A stretch of DNA of 64,000 nucleotides from Lineolata rhizophorae (GCA_010093515.1 MU001674.1:1327560-1391559); one strand, 5' to 3'. Shown: positions 47,943-59,804, counted from the first letter of the stretch. Program-made: numbers and translations. Notes: generated from the letters alone by a model not told the origin.

Positions 47943-49730
47943 ATGTTCTTCTCATTCCTTTTCTCACCACATGTGCTCGTAGCACTGCCCATTATCTATT
48001 ATCTCGTTCCGTACATTCAGAATAAAAGCATCCGCGACGTTCCTGGCCCCTTCGTAGCCAAATTCTCCAATTTCTGGCTCCTGAAGCAGTGCCGGCAGGG
48101 AAAACGCTACCAAGCAGTGGATGAAGCCCATAAGAAGTACGGCAAGCTAGTGCGGATTCAGCCTCATCATGTGTCAGTTGCCGACGCGGACGCCATACCG
48201 ATGATATATGGACATGGGAACGGTTTCTTGAAAAGGTACGCAAAATCTTTGTCTCTAGACAAAACTACAGGCGGATCGTCTTATGAATCTCAATCCGGGA
48301 AACTCACCAACGTATACCGCCAATAGCGAATACTACGATGCATTCGTCTCCATTCAGCGCGGCCTCTTCAACACGCGGGACCGCGCCGAGCACACGCGCA
48401 AGCGCAAGACCGTCGCGCACACTTTCTCCGCCAAGTCCATCGGCCAGTTCGAGCAGTACATGCACCACAACCTGTACAGTTTGACAAAGCAATGGGACCG
48501 CATCTCCTCCCTTGCGAGCGGTGCCAATGGCGGATACGCTGATATGGATGCCCTGCACTGGTTCAATTACCTAGCGTTCGATATCATCGGCGACTTGGCA
48601 TTTGGCGCGCCATTCGGAATGCTGGAGAAGGGGAGGGACGAGGCGGCCGTGCAAATGACGCCAGATGCGGAGCCGACGGTTGCGCCGGCAATTGAGGTGT
48701 TGAACAGGAGAGGTGAGGTATCCGGGTAAGTCCTCTTTCTCCTTCGCAGCCGGTCCTAGCACCGGCGTCGGCAAGTCACCCATCATATTTAACTTCGATC
48801 CAAGCACCATTGGATGCCTCCCCGCGCTCAAACCCTACGCCAAATACCTCCCCGACCCCTTCTTCCGTGACGGCATCGCCGCCGTCGAGAACCTCGCGGG
48901 AATCGCCACCGCGCGCGTCTCGCAGCGTCTCTCGGGCCAACAGCAAGGCGCGCAAGACCGCGTGGACCTGCTGGCACGTCTCATGGAAGGCCGCGATGAT
49001 AAAGGCGAGACGCTGGGGCGAGCAGAGCTTACCGCCGAGGCCTTGACGCAGCTTATTGCCGGAAGTGACACGACGAGCAACACGAGTTGCGCACTGCTGT
49101 TCCACGTGCTGACTCGCGGGGATGAGGTGATTGGAAGGTTGCAGGCGGAGCTGGACGAGGCATTGAGTGATTATGGGGTTGATGGAAAAGCGGTGCCGGA
49201 CTATTCGCAGGTGAAGGATTTGCCATAGTAAGCTGTTCCTTATCTCTTAGTTACACTCTGGAAATGAATGACTGATGGCTTTGCCTAGCCTCGGCGCTGT
49301 AATCAACGAAACACTCCGCATCCACAGCACCTCATCGCTCGGCCTCCCTCGCATGGTTCCTCCCACAGCCACTAATATCAACATCCTCTCCCACCACTTC
49401 CCACCTGGGACCGTGCTCTCTGTGCCCTCGTATACCATTCACCACTCGCCGGAGATCTGGGGATCAGACGCGCACTTGTACCGGCCAGAGCGATGGCTTG
49501 ACGGCCGCCTCACCGAGAAGCAGAAAGCGGCTTTTATCCCGTTTAGTGTCGGGCCCAGAGCCTGTGTTGGACGTAATGTCGCCGAGATGGAGTTGGCATT
49601 GATTGTGAGTACCGTGTTCAGGCGGTATGAATTTGAGCTGAAGCAAGATGGGATGGAGACGAGGGAGGGATTCTTGCGCAAGCCGTTGGGATTGAAAGTT
49701 GGGATGAGGAAGAGACCGGGTGTGGCTTAA
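47943..49730 (+). CDS. bphA: Cytochrome P450, CYP53 family (benzoate 4-monooxygenase type)
   Basis: Haem monooxygenase of the CYP53 family, which hydroxylates benzoate at the para position to enter the protocatechuate route; ER-anchored and reductase-dependent. Exons 47943-48235, 48327-48725, 48805-49227, 49289-49730; 518 aa. Seen: an N-terminal hydrophobic anchor (residues ~3-27), SIRDVPGPFVAKFSN, HGNGFLKSEYYDAFVSI, FNTRDRAEHTRKRKTVAHTF, I-helix AGSDTTSNTSCALL, E379-x-x-R382 (NETLRIHSTSSLGLPR), PERW and the haem loop FSVGPRACVGRN with C464. The whole sequence closely follows fungal benzoate hydroxylases as I recall them, so family assignment is firm; substrate was not tested. Confidence 0.93.
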
Positions 49731-50070
49731 TTCGACGTTAAAAAGGGACTGATCGTGACACTGTAGACTGTAAGCAAATGATGTGCTTCGTTTGCTTGCA
49801 AGTTGTTCGGTTTTCGACGTCTTTGACAATTCATATTTCCGTTGGTTCGGACATGGGGATGTTTCATGCTTTTGGATTTGCTTCGACCGAACGGAACCGA
49901 AGTCGATACTATTCGACGTAGTCAGCTAACTGATACTAGCAAGTTCCTTAAACCACAACCATTGGGTGCCTAGTCTAAAACTAACATATTCGCTATGCAT
50001 TTGACATCCTGCCCTAGCCTGTTTTTGAATCTAGAGCCAGCACAGCGCCGCATCCTCTCCTCACAATCTA
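49731..50070. other. Short convergent intergenic region
   Basis: 340 bp between the 3' ends of the P450 gene and the SPOUT methyltransferase gene. No feature is seen besides presumed 3' UTRs. Confidence 0.4.
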
Positions 50071-51641
50071 CTACTCACATACTCGCTTTCCTTGCCCTGC
50101 CCTCCACAAGACCATCTCTCTCAATCCCATCAACCCCACCCAAACCGCCTCCTCTGTCCTAATAGTCCTGCTACCCTGGCCCGGACACAAATCCACCCAT
50201 TCGTCAAAAAGTCCTCTAACCTCCTTAATCCCCATATCCACCAACTCGCTATCACTACTCGCCGCCACCTCTAATCCAGCCACACCGCCAAACACTACTA
50301 ACATGTGATTCCACGGCTGTGTCGGCGCATGTTTGAACGGCTTACCGCGAGCACCGATACGTCGGTCTAGGACGTCAGAGACAGGCTCGCCCCGCTCGGA
50401 AGTTCCGATGCACAGGTCATATCCATCGGCGTAATTACACTCTGTGAAGACGGCGGAGAGGGAGGACGCACGGCGCGTAGAGTAACCCCAGTAGTAACCG
50501 CCTTTCTGGCGAGGTTCGTCCTTCTCAACGGCTTCCACAATCAGCGGCAATGGTTCGTCTACGGGCAGGCATGAGTATTTTTGATCCGGTTGGCGACGTC
50601 CGTTCGAAGAAGGCGCCGGGAATGGCCACCTGACGTCGCGCGGCGGAGTCTTGCCGGTCTCGAAGCGGAGCGTGAGACGCGTATCGGGTTCGAAACGGCC
50701 GGATACGAGGACTGGAGAGGGGAAGCCGACATCGACCAGAGTATTCTGCTGCGCCTCATCCTCTTTCTTTGTCTCCTTATCCTTCCTTTTCTTCTTTTTG
50801 GCCGGTTCCTCTTGCGCGTCACCTCCAGAGGCCGGCCCCATCGCCACACCCTCGCGATACTCGCACCATTCAGCCCTCTTCGCATGGTGCGGCATATCCA
50901 GGCTCGGTAGAGCGCCGGCTCCGTTCAGGTTAGGATGCAGCCGGAACAGAGCGCGCCGTAGGTGCGGCGGCGTCTCGATGTAGCGGAGTAGGTGGTCCAG
51001 GAAGTGGCATGGGTCGACCCAGCCCGTATGCTGGGCCTTGAAGTCATCGTCTTCGGCGGCAGTCTTTTCGTTGTGCCGTCCATGGCTGTGGCCGTTGGTA
51101 CGTGCGGAAGCCGTGCTGTTTCGATCGCGCCGGCTATTGGTAAAATTTAGGTTTGGATTGTGGTCGTGGGACCAACCGTCATCGAAGATGACAATCTCAT
51201 CGACACAGAAGACAGCAGCAGCACGAGCGACTTGGGCGGCTAGGCGCGATTTGATGTCATGGGTCAAGGCGCTGGGGAGTGGTTGCGCACGTGAGCGTCA
51301 CGGGTAAATATTTTGATGGCGAAGACAATGAGACGTTCGAACTGGGCACACGTGGAAACCATCGTTTCCGCAATATACCAATCGGGCCTCTAGGCAAATT
51401 AGACGAAAGGTTTCTTCTTACTTTGCAATTATGCTGCCGGGGACGGCGATGCTCAACGTGTAGCCGCGGCCACCAGGATAGGGCTTAAAAGTTGCGGTCG
51501 GCTTCGAGGTATCTTTGGCGCCGTCATGTCTCTGTTGATGGACCTCGACGCGCCGTCGTTTCTGCGTAGGAATTGAGAAACATATTGCATAGGCAGAGTG
51601 GATAATATGATACGGACCTTTAAATGTTGGTAGTCTGCCAT
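50071..51641 (-). CDS. SPOUT1/C9orf114-type RNA methyltransferase
   Basis: Putative SPOUT-class RNA methyltransferase of the archaeal MTH1/human C9orf114 family (PF02598). Exons in transcription order: 51641-51618 (MADYQHLK), 51561-51422, 51271-50071; 1365 nt, 454 aa. Seen: KRRRVEV basic start, PYPGGRGYTLSIAVPGSIIANAL, then RAAAVFCVDEIVIFDDG, DPCHFLDHLLRYIETPPHLRRALF, PNLNGAGALPSLDMPHH, and in the C-terminus YYWGYSTRRASSLSAVF, GYDLCIGTSERGEP, HMLVVFGGVAGLE. The large internal insert (Lys/Glu-rich, around residues 180-200) is typical of the fungal members. It acts probably in the nucleus or nucleolus; modified base unknown in fungi. Confidence 0.88.
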
Positions 51642-51877
51642 GGGCCGCGATTTGGAGATGGATTGAATATTTTAACAGTCAAGAATTCATAATTGGGCGG
51701 GCGGCCGGTGTTCGTGCTGTTTGCATTGATTGCAAACAACGTGCTTAGTTAGCTCGGCCACGCCTTCCCGTGATCCTCTGCTGCTGCGCCGCTCGCCTGC
51801 GAAGACACCTCTCTTCTTCCTCTGCGCTCCGCTATCTTGCAGTCTCTCTAGTTTCAGGAAACAATCCACCCACGAAA

Positions 51878-52375
51878 ATGACCTCAGCTCCGCAGAAGCC
51901 ATACTTCAGTAATGGCCAAGTGCTGTCGCGGTAATTTCCCTCGCGTTACCTCACCTTCCGGAGCGCCTTTAGGTTCATTGTGCTGACTTGTAGGGTGAAT
52001 GGCTCACAGACCTCCGTTGAGCGCGCGCATGAGCTCCTTCTTTGACAGTATGATCGTCTTCATCATGCTCTACTTCACGACGCTGTTCTCCGTACGTTTT
52101 GGACAAGCCTTTCGTATAGTCAGCGGCAATGATCATAGCTAACGACCTCCCAATAGACGGATGCTGCGGCTGCAGCGGAAAGCTCCGCGTTCAATGCTCG
52201 CAACCGTGCTTCTGCGCGGAGCGGACAGCGACGCCCACGTCCAGGTTGGGGTGGTGGCAGTGGAGGTGGTGGTGGTGGTGGCGGCGGCGGGCCTGATGGA
52301 CCAGGAGGTGGGCCGAAGAAGCGGATGGGCAGGATCGATGACATTAGAGCGCCGGAGTGCAAAAGCTGCAAGTAG
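51878..52375 (+). CDS. SelK/SelG-family small membrane protein (Cys form)
   Basis: Small ER-type single-pass protein. Exons 51878-51930, 52010-52091, 52157-52375; 117 aa. Seen: PYFSNGQVLSR at the N-terminus (family PYxSxGQVxxSR), a transmembrane segment at residues ~28-45 (FFDSMIVFIMLYFTTLFS), then an Arg/Gly-rich tail with an oligo-Gly run and the family end motif (GPKKRMGRIDDIRAPECKSCK). Animal SelK carries Sec near the C-terminus; here two Cys (CKSC) sit there and no UGA is used. SelK in animals assists ER palmitoylation and ER-associated degradation; a fungal role is not shown. The exon 2 acceptor at 52009 was chosen because earlier AGs put a stop in frame. Confidence 0.8.
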
Positions 52376-53295
52376 TATTGGTAGAGACACAGGAGCTCCA
52401 GGTGTGAGTTGCAGGATCGAACTGAGTGGGCGGAGTCGTCCTAGGATGGGAGTTATTAGTAGGTCGCCTAGTTCCTTGGCTACTGTTTGGGTGCGATTAA
52501 ATTGGAGTAATTTTATCGTTACCACTTATTTCAATATTTCCAGGTTGGTCTTGACATGAGGATCAAGCTAGAACCTCGAAATGTGTGCAGAAGTCATCAG
52601 TCTCGTGACCTTGCGCCAATTGTTTTTTGGATCTACTAAATGCGTTCGTAACGACTTCGGGTTACCTAGAATTGCCGGAGTTATGTTTGTTGATAGGTTT
52701 TACTACCTACACAAGGTCCGCCATGAATTCAACCCTCGAGGCACCTTTGAAGGCGCCATCTCAGCTATCTATTTTAGTCACAGACTAAAGTGACTTATTC
52801 CACTTCATGCCCTCGAACTTTTTTTTCCTCTTTTTGCTCTTCTTTCTAAAACCACCAAAAAAAAAAAAAGAAAAGAGGAAAGAGAAAGTTCCTCGGTGGC
52901 TCTTTGTTAAGGAAATTTTTTTATTTTGGGGGTTTTTGTAGTCTTGTGTGCTTTGCAGTTCTTTCGCATATATCTTTTCTTTTTAATTTTCTTGGTGTTT
53001 TTCTTTAATTTTTTTTCTCTTTTCTTTTTTGTGATAATTTTTTTTACTAGTGTTTTTGTGCTTGGCTTCAATTTTGCTCCAAGTCTTGGATATTCCAATT
53101 AGTCTCCAGTTTCCAATGCCTGTTTGGTCGATCATCCGGTACTTCCTCCATGCTATTCCCCGGAATGCCATATCCAAGAGCGTTTACTTTGCATGTCTGT
53201 TGTCTCCGAGTTTATTCTAGGCCAGGGATTTCCAAATTTGGTCGTTCCAGGGCTCGACTGCCGTATCCAGGGCTCTTTCTTCGCCATCCCAACAT
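52376..53295. other. AT-rich intergenic region
   Basis: 920 bp between the SelK-like gene and the large low-complexity gene. It includes a 12-base A run near 52857 and long T-rich tracts; only spurious Lys-rich frames arise from these. Convergent 3' regions are expected here. Confidence 0.45.
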
Positions 53296-56200
53296 CTACT
53301 CCCCCGCCTGCATCAACTTAACAATGGCTACAATTATCCCAATAACCACTGCCACTAAGACAAACCAACACAAGCACTTTTTGCTGATAAACGGTGTCTT
53401 GTGTTTCCTACCACGCGAGCCGCCCCAACCTCCACCATAGTTGCCGCCGCCACTGCCCATCTGCGACTCTTCGTCATCCACTCGGGTTCGCGACCGCGAC
53501 GTTAATGGTGGCCGCACGCGTTCAAACAGGCCAGACTCAACAGAGCGACGGAGCCCATGGTCCCAGTCTATAGCGCCGGGCGACATTTGCGCCAACTCAA
53601 TATAGGAACGCCTATGCCTATGCTGGGCTCGAGGGTGCCCATTCCGATTTTCTCCATTGGGCTGGCTACTCCTGCTGCGCGGATGGCTGCTGCGCGGATG
53701 GCTGCTGCGGCCGCCAGGATTGTTGGAGCGGGACGGCTGATGGGAAGGCTGAGCCGAGCCATGACGGGAGTGCCGGTGCGAAGTGTGAGCCGAAGGTGGA
53801 TGGGAAGGCGGGCTTGACGGCTGAACCGAAGGATGACGGGAGTGCCGGCTTGCAGCCTGGGCCGAAGGTTGATTGGAAAGTGGGCTCGAAAGCGGATGGC
53901 TGCTGTTGTGCCTAGAGTGGTGCGAGCGGCGCTCGTGACGGTCTGGAAGCGTGTGGAAATAGCAGTTGCTGCCGCAGCGGTGCGGCGAATGGTTCGAGTC
54001 GTCCCCACCACATACCACAGCCGGAGCAGGCGATGGAGGAAGGGGTGGGACATCGTCTTGCGCTATGTTAGCCGCGTAGACGTACTGAACAGGTTGTGCA
54101 TAGTAGTCCGGAGGGTCGTCTGGAAAGGCAGGGAAAGGGTGTTGTGGGTACTGATGACTCTGGGCGCAGTTATGACAGTAACTGCCGCTGACCGAGCTGC
54201 CGTAGGTCGGTGTGGTAGGTGGGCTGGGTTCAGGTGAGGCGCTGTTGCAAGAAGTGAATGAGGGTTAGTTGTGCAGATCCGTTCTTAGGCTGGCTTTGTC
54301 AATGGTCAGGCTTTTCCCATCACTTACTCAACACCAAACCGCATCCCCTCTGTCGGCGGGCTAGATCCCCACTCGTTGTTGTAACCCTCATGTTCTGGCT
54401 CGCTGCAATTCGTGCCGGGACTAGTATTGTCGTAGTAGCTTGCATGCAATTCCTCGCCGCGATTGCGAATAGCCTCTTGAATCGTCTCTTCAACCGCAGC
54501 GCGCGCCACATTCTGGAATTCGTGGATGAAGTTCTGTACTACATCCGCGACTCGAGTTCTATCGTAATGACCCTGGTTACGATTGTCGTTGGCATCATTG
54601 TCCTGCGTATCCGCATTTGCTTCACACTGGCCGGTTTGTTCATCTTCCCAGCCAAGTCCGGAATCGTCCGCTCCAGCGCCAGTGCCCTCGTTATTTCCAT
54701 CTTGTGTGAGCTGCTGGCTGCCAGTATAACCCCAATCGAGAGCCGCGGTCGCATTATCACCACCAGGAGGAGTACCGTCGACATTCGCAGCGGCCGTCGT
54801 ATAGCTGTTCGCTGTCTGTGTGTCCCAACCTCCACCTCCGGCATTGGACCCGCCCCAACCGCCACCAGCATTCGACGCGTTCCACTCTCCACCTCCGGCA
54901 TTCGATTCGCTCCAGTTTCCGCCGCCAGCATTCGACGCATTCCAATTACCACCATCGGCGTTGGTACCGCCCGATTCTTCACCTACGTTTGAACCTCGAG
55001 CCGAAGCCCAACCACCCTCGCTTGCACCCCACTTAGCCTCACTCGCGCTCCAATTGACCGCCGTGGCGTTATTGCTACCCTCATTACGCTCCTCCGCGAT
55101 AGTGCCCAATCCAGCATTCTGCTCCGCGCCCGCAGCAGCCGGCGTATCCTTCTTCCCAACCTGACTACCGCCGTCCGGGCTGTTTGCACCGTTCTGGCTT
55201 CTCGTACGACTATGGCTTCTCGTCCGGCTCGCGCTCCCGTCCTGCGTAGCTCGGCGCACGATAGCAGCCCAATCAACAGTCAACTGCGTGGGAGTAGCCT
55301 TATCGTTGGCGGTAGACTTCCCCGAAGCTGGAGCCGGAGCCAAAGCTGGAATCGGAGCTGGAGCCGAAGTTGGAACTGAAGCTGTAGCCGGAGCCGAAGT
55401 TGGAACTGAAGCTGTAGCCGGAGCCGAAGCTGGAACTGAAGCTGAAACCGAAGCCGAAGTTGATGCCGGAGCTGAAGCCGAAGCCGGAGCCGGAGCTCCA
55501 GAAGCGTTACCGCCGCCGCCGACGATCGAACCCCGCTTGTCGAGCCACTGCCACTGGCCGGTGATGTTTTCGTCCTTCTTTGGTTTCTCCTTCGCTTGGT
55601 CGGACTTCTGCTGAGACTTGTTTTGCTGAGCCTCTTTTTCTTGCCGAGGCTTCTGCTCTTGCTGACCCTGTTGCTCTTGCTGTTCCTCCTCCTCTAGATG
55701 AGCCAGGTGCCGGTCGCGCTTCTTCTTTTCCCTCTTCTTCGAGTTCTTGGTTGTAATTTTCTCCCCGTGACCGGTTCCATTGCCGCCCGAGGCGCCTCCG
55801 CCGCCGCCGCCGCCGCCAAACAGGAACTCGTTCATATTGTTGTCGGCAGACCAATCGAAGAAGTAACTGTGATTGGCATTGCCGCCAGCATCCGCAGCCC
55901 CAGTCGTCTCGGTAGCGGGAGCTTCGTCGCCTTTGCTCTCGTCTTTATTCTTCTGCTCTTGCTCTTTCTTCTGATCTTGCTGTTCCTTCTGCTCCCGCTT
56001 CGTTGCGTTGCCACCCGCGTTATCGCGATTAATGGTGCCAAAGCCGCCGCCGCCGGAACCAAACAGACTGCCACTCTGGCGACCGCGAGCGTTCGCGTCG
56101 GCACCGATCGCACTCGAACTGAAGATGCTGCCAGTGGGTTGAATCCGCTCGCCGGAGTGCTTCGGCGCCGCCGGCGGGGACCGCTTGTCCCGGCCACTCT

Positions 56201-56384
56201 CGTCGTTCATGGTCGACGCGGCGGCAGTGGCGTTACGGGGACCGCTGCCGCTGGCGCTGCCGCCGCTGTTGTCGTCGGCGTCGACGGCGTCCCAGCTCCC
56301 GGGAGGGAAGGAGTGATGGGGCGGGTGGGTGCGGCGGTATTCGGCGGCGGGAGGTGGCGAGGGTGCAGGTGGGGGAATTGGCAT
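53296..56384 (-). CDS. 1000-aa low-complexity, tail-anchored protein of unknown function
   Basis: No family recognised. Exons 56384-54328 and 54241-53296 (intron 86 bp); 3003 nt, 1000 aa. Seen: Pro-rich start (MPIPPPAPSPPP), Gly/Asn/Gln-rich repeats, Lys/Gln/Glu-rich coiled-coil-like stretches, an Ala/Pro/Ser repeat, a Asn/Gly/Trp repeat (GGGNWNASNAG), then a His/Ser/Arg-rich C-terminal half with CHNCAQSHQYP and many SRHSRH/SSHP motifs. It ends with a single hydrophobic helix (CLCWFVLVAVVIGIIVAIV) 7 residues before the stop, so it is probably tail-anchored with the bulk in the cytosol. Repeats suggest fast length variation; the protein is likely disordered. Alternative first ATGs are possible. 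Confidence 0.65.
53640..53890. repeat. Coding repeat, Arg/His/Ser-rich (SRHSRH/SSHP)
   Basis: Short imperfect tandem units in the second exon of the low-complexity gene, for example GCTGCTGCGCGGATG copies near 53675-53710 on the plus strand. They encode the SSHPRSSHPR- and SRHSRH-like stretches. Confidence 0.5.
54820..54965. repeat. Coding repeat of Gly/Asn/Trp units
   Basis: Four or five copies of a roughly 30-nt unit in the low-complexity gene that encode NAGGGNW(N/S)xS-type repeats. The spacing is in frame, so copy number change would only lengthen the protein. Confidence 0.55.
55321..55490. repeat. 30-bp coding minisatellite (Ala/Pro/Ser repeat)
   Basis: Near-identical 30-bp units lie head to tail (GAACTGAAGCTGTAGCCGGA followed by GCCGAAGTTG on the plus strand). 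They are in frame in the minus-strand gene and code for SxPTSAPATA-like repeats. Confidence 0.7.
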
Positions 56385-57293
56385 GGATCAAGTGTTTATT
56401 TTGAAGAGAATGGAGAAAGGGGCACCAAGAACTGTAGCCGCACGTGTGCTGGATGTGGCGAATGTGGTTTTGCAGAGTTGGTTGTGGAAGATGTGCAGAT
56501 GAGGTGGTGGTGGAGGGGTGGCAAAGAAAGGAAGAAAAGGAAGAAATTTGGAGGAAGCTTTCGTCTGCTTTTTGATTTTGACGACAAGGAAGACTGTGTG
56601 GCCTTGGCTAGGTCGGCATGCCGAAAGAAGAGAAAGCTAGGCGGCAGAGTCGTTGATGGGAAATAAGGGCCTATGGGAAGTGCTAAGGCATGCAGCGCTA
56701 AACAGAGTGAACGCTGTCAAGGCGCGCCTATTTTGAATAGCAGGGACAATAGGCAAATTATTGTTTGTTATGGAAAAAATTATTGTAGGCATAGCTAAGT
56801 GATGTTCTCTATTGTGATATAGTAAGGCACCCAAATCACGAATGGCGCTAGCAGACATGTTCTATAATACTTCGTTGCCGAACCGACAGTACTAGCCATA
56901 CGTAGGGTATCCATTAACTACAGTCTCTGAAGTTTGTCCTTTGCATGCTTTGCTTGAAGTCCTATTTGCAAAGTGTTCTGGGGTTGTGCCATACTGGTCT
57001 CGTCTAGCTGCTGTGCTGCCATTGGATCCTTCAATCAAAAGAGCCGAATGCCTCCCCTGGCTGGATAGATACCAAGGCACCTTGCATCTAGCATATTACA
57101 GAATGCAATAAGGTCTTCTATTAAGCATGATTCTGAGCCTGTTGTTCTTTGAATTTGGAATGCCAGCAAATATGACATCGGATAAGCGCCCACATCATCG
57201 TGCCACCGGCCAAGCATCTCGTTCCCAACAACTATGTTCTCATCTCCTTGCGTCCACAAACTTCTCGAGCTTACGCATTCCGCTATCTACTCC
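56385..57293. other. Intergenic region, no recognised gene
   Basis: About 900 bp upstream of the low-complexity gene and downstream of the Rrt8-like gene. Open frames are short and antisense-like; nothing is recognised. Confidence 0.4.
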
Positions 57294-58338
57294 TCATCTC
57301 TCCTTCTTCCGCTCATCCTCCCCCTCCTCCCTCATCCTCCTCTCCTCCATCTCCCCCGCCCACAACGCCGCTCCGACCGCGCTCCCAAACACACCCACAA
57401 CACCCACCACGGGCACCATCTCAAGGAGCACAGCGGTCAGCCCCAGCGCTACATGGCCCGGCCTATTCCGCGCGTAGAACGCCTTCTTCTCGCCCGCGTC
57501 CATGCCGCGCAGTTGGACGTAGCGCGCGTGGTAGGCCGGGCCGGCAGTAGCGGCGCGGCGCGCGAGATAGAGGAGGGGCCCGACGACGGGGATGAAGTTG
57601 AGGGGTAGGTAGAGGAGGGAGCGCAGGAGGGCCCGGGGGGAGAGCCGGGCTAGGCGGGCGGTGGTGCGGGCAAGGAGGGGAGTGTGTGTGGGGGATGCGT
57701 TGCCGTGGAGTTCGATAGCGCGGGTCTTGAGGGTCTGATGGTGTGCGTCGGTTAGCTGGGTGAAAATGATGTGGGAAGAGAGATTTGTTGGGTCGGAAAT
57801 AGGTGGCTGGGAGCGGAAGAAAGTCGTGATTTGCGCTCCGGGCATGAGGAGGTCAATCACACTAGACGATCTTGCTCACCTCATCGAATGAGTCTGCTAG
57901 CGCCTCGTCGAGGAACATACTCCGGCTGACCAGCATGGCCAGCGTCTCGCTCTCACTGAGGACGAGGAAGACGGTGGACACGATGGCGAGCGGCCCGTTG
58001 AAGAGCGCCATGACGACCACCTGCGGTACGTACGTGAAGGCGAACATGGCGACCGTGGTAAGCAAGCCGATGGACATGGTCGGAATGAGGCGCTTGGTGA
58101 AATGCTGGCGGATGGAGCCGTGGGTCAGGAAGTATATGGTTCCCTGTTCACATTTGCGGTTAGCTACAGCACGACGTCAAGTAACGAGTAGTAAGTCATT
58201 GAAGAGATGTTTAAAATACGGAGGCGTGGGTTCAACCTTGATTGGATAGAACCATTTTCCGCTGCGGACAGCTGCCTTGGTCAAGCCAACAGCATCCCTC
58301 GTGTCGTCGAGGATGATCTCCTTTGCCTTGTCCGCCAT
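57294..58338 (-). CDS. Rrt8/EI24-type multi-pass membrane protein
   Basis: Member of the fungal family related to yeast Rrt8/Lds1/Lds2 (outer spore wall/lipid-droplet proteins, EI24-like fold). Exons in transcription order: 58338-58237 (34 codons), 58143-57880, 57734-57294; 268 aa. Seen: MADKAKEIILDDTRDAV, IKGTIYFLTHGSIRQHFTKRLIPT, two hydrophobic helices (GLLTTVAMFAFTYVPQVVV, PLAIVSTVFLVL), SESETLAMLVSR, then RSLLYLPLNFIPVVGPLLYLA and VALGLTAVLLEMVPVVGVVGVFGSAVGAALWA. The third exon was joined at 57734 because the earlier reading frame ends in a stop. It is probably in ER or lipid-droplet membranes; exact role unknown. Confidence 0.8.
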
Positions 58339-58815
58339 GATGGTACTCCGGCAGAAGAATGCAAGTGTGTATTTTCTGCAAGAGAATTGTTCGCCTGGGA
58401 CACTGCCGCCTCAGCTTCAATCACACGGCCGAGTTGGAAGTGCCTTGATTTTGGCTACTCAAATTCCTGGAGTGGTGGAGAGAAGTGTGTTAGTTGTAGA
58501 GGGGGGGTAGAAGTCATTGGCGCAAACAGCTTGGCGGGACGCCACAATGACGAACAGTGAACGCCCATGGCGGTGGCTGATAGCTGCATGTTCGCCCAAT
58601 CAGTGAGCTCCGAAATGCGGTTGCTGTGGGGCAGTTTCAAGCCACAACGCCGATCCCGAGCCCCGCGAACTACTTGCCGCGGGGATCGTCAACTTCATCT
58701 CGCGACCTACGGAGTACCCTTACGACTGCCGCCCAATTGCCTCATATTTTGTATTCGGCGGCACCACAGCGACTTTACTGCCGAAATTAGCCACTGCAAA
58801 CAGAGTCAAGACACC
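58339..58815. promoter_or_regulatory. Divergent promoter of Rrt8-like and PNPOx-like genes
   Basis: A 477-bp interval between two divergent genes. It includes CTACGGAGTACCC near 58709. No strict TATA box is seen. Confidence 0.35.
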
Positions 58816-59804
58816 ATGCCCGAGCCCACCGCAACTGGCGCCCCAGCCAGCGCGCCCGAGGTCTCCTCCTCACTCCCTGATGAAGTCGTCAACTGTCTGC
58901 AAAACGCCCGCTTCGTACGTCGTCACCCCCCCTGCCGAACCCAAAAATAATGTCTTCACATACAATAGCCGACTCTTACTCAATCCACTCCGCACATTTA
59001 CCGAACAAAGAACGAAGCTAACTCCTCCACTTTGTCTTCAATCCCCAACAGCTCCACCTTGCCACCTGCTCTGCCAACACCCCACACATTTCCCTCATGA
59101 ATTACACCTACCTACCCACCGGGTCACCCTTCTCCCCGTACCCCTCCATCGTAATGACCACGCCCCCTTCCTCACGCAAAACCGCCAACCTGCAGTCCAA
59201 CCCGCTCGTCTCCCTCCTCGTGCACGACTGGGTCTCGCACCGACCACCCACGCTCTCGCAGTCCCCAGCATCGCAGCACCAACAGCAACAGCAACAGCGC
59301 AGCGCGTCCCCACCGCCGCCCCAAGGCGCGCCCCGCTCGTCCCTCGCCAACCTCCTCCTCGGCATCAATACCGCGGCCTTGAGCCGCATCTCGGCCACCA
59401 TCAACGGCGAGGCGCGCCTCGTCGACCCGGACACCCCCGAGGAGAAGTGGTGTAAGGATATGCATCTCGCGAACAACACGTTCGATACCGAGGCTGGTGG
59501 TGGTTCCACGTCGGATACGTTCGGGACGAGTCCGCCGGCGTTCGGCCACGCGCTGTTCCCCAGGGCCTCTGCGGCAGGGGAGAGTGAAGTCGGGGACGGA
59601 GGGAGGGGGTGCTTCATTGAGGGCGAGCAGGTCAGGGTTGTGGTGGTGAGGATTAGGAATGGGAGGATTGTGGATTGGAAGGGAGGGGTTAGGGATTGGG
59701 AGATTAGACCGGATTTAGAGACGGAAGGTGGAGCGCCCGGGTTGGGAAGTGAGGAGGAAGAGAGGAGAAGGGAGGAGGCGAGGAGATTGGTCAATGGGGT
59801 GTAG
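58816..59804 (+). CDS. Pyridoxamine-5'-phosphate-oxidase-like FMN-binding protein
   Basis: Split-barrel flavin protein of the PNPOx-like class (relatives of yeast YLR456W/YPR172W). Exons 58816-58914 and 59052-59804 (intron 137 bp); 283 aa. Seen: the start (LPDEVVNCLQNARFLHLATCSANTPHISLMNYTYLP), a hydrophobic core (IVMTTPPSSRKTANLQSNPLVSLLVHDW) that forms the FMN-binding barrel, and an acidic central insert (Gln-rich run at residues ~95-105) plus a Glu/Arg-rich C-terminal tail. No oxidase activity is known for this subgroup. The 33-codon first exon and phase-0 intron join cleanly. Confidence 0.82.

Noticed and set aside
52367-52375. Selenocysteine or read-through at the SelK-like stop
   Set aside because: The stop is TAG, not TGA, and Cys residues already occupy the C-terminal positions; no SECIS-like feature was sought or seen.
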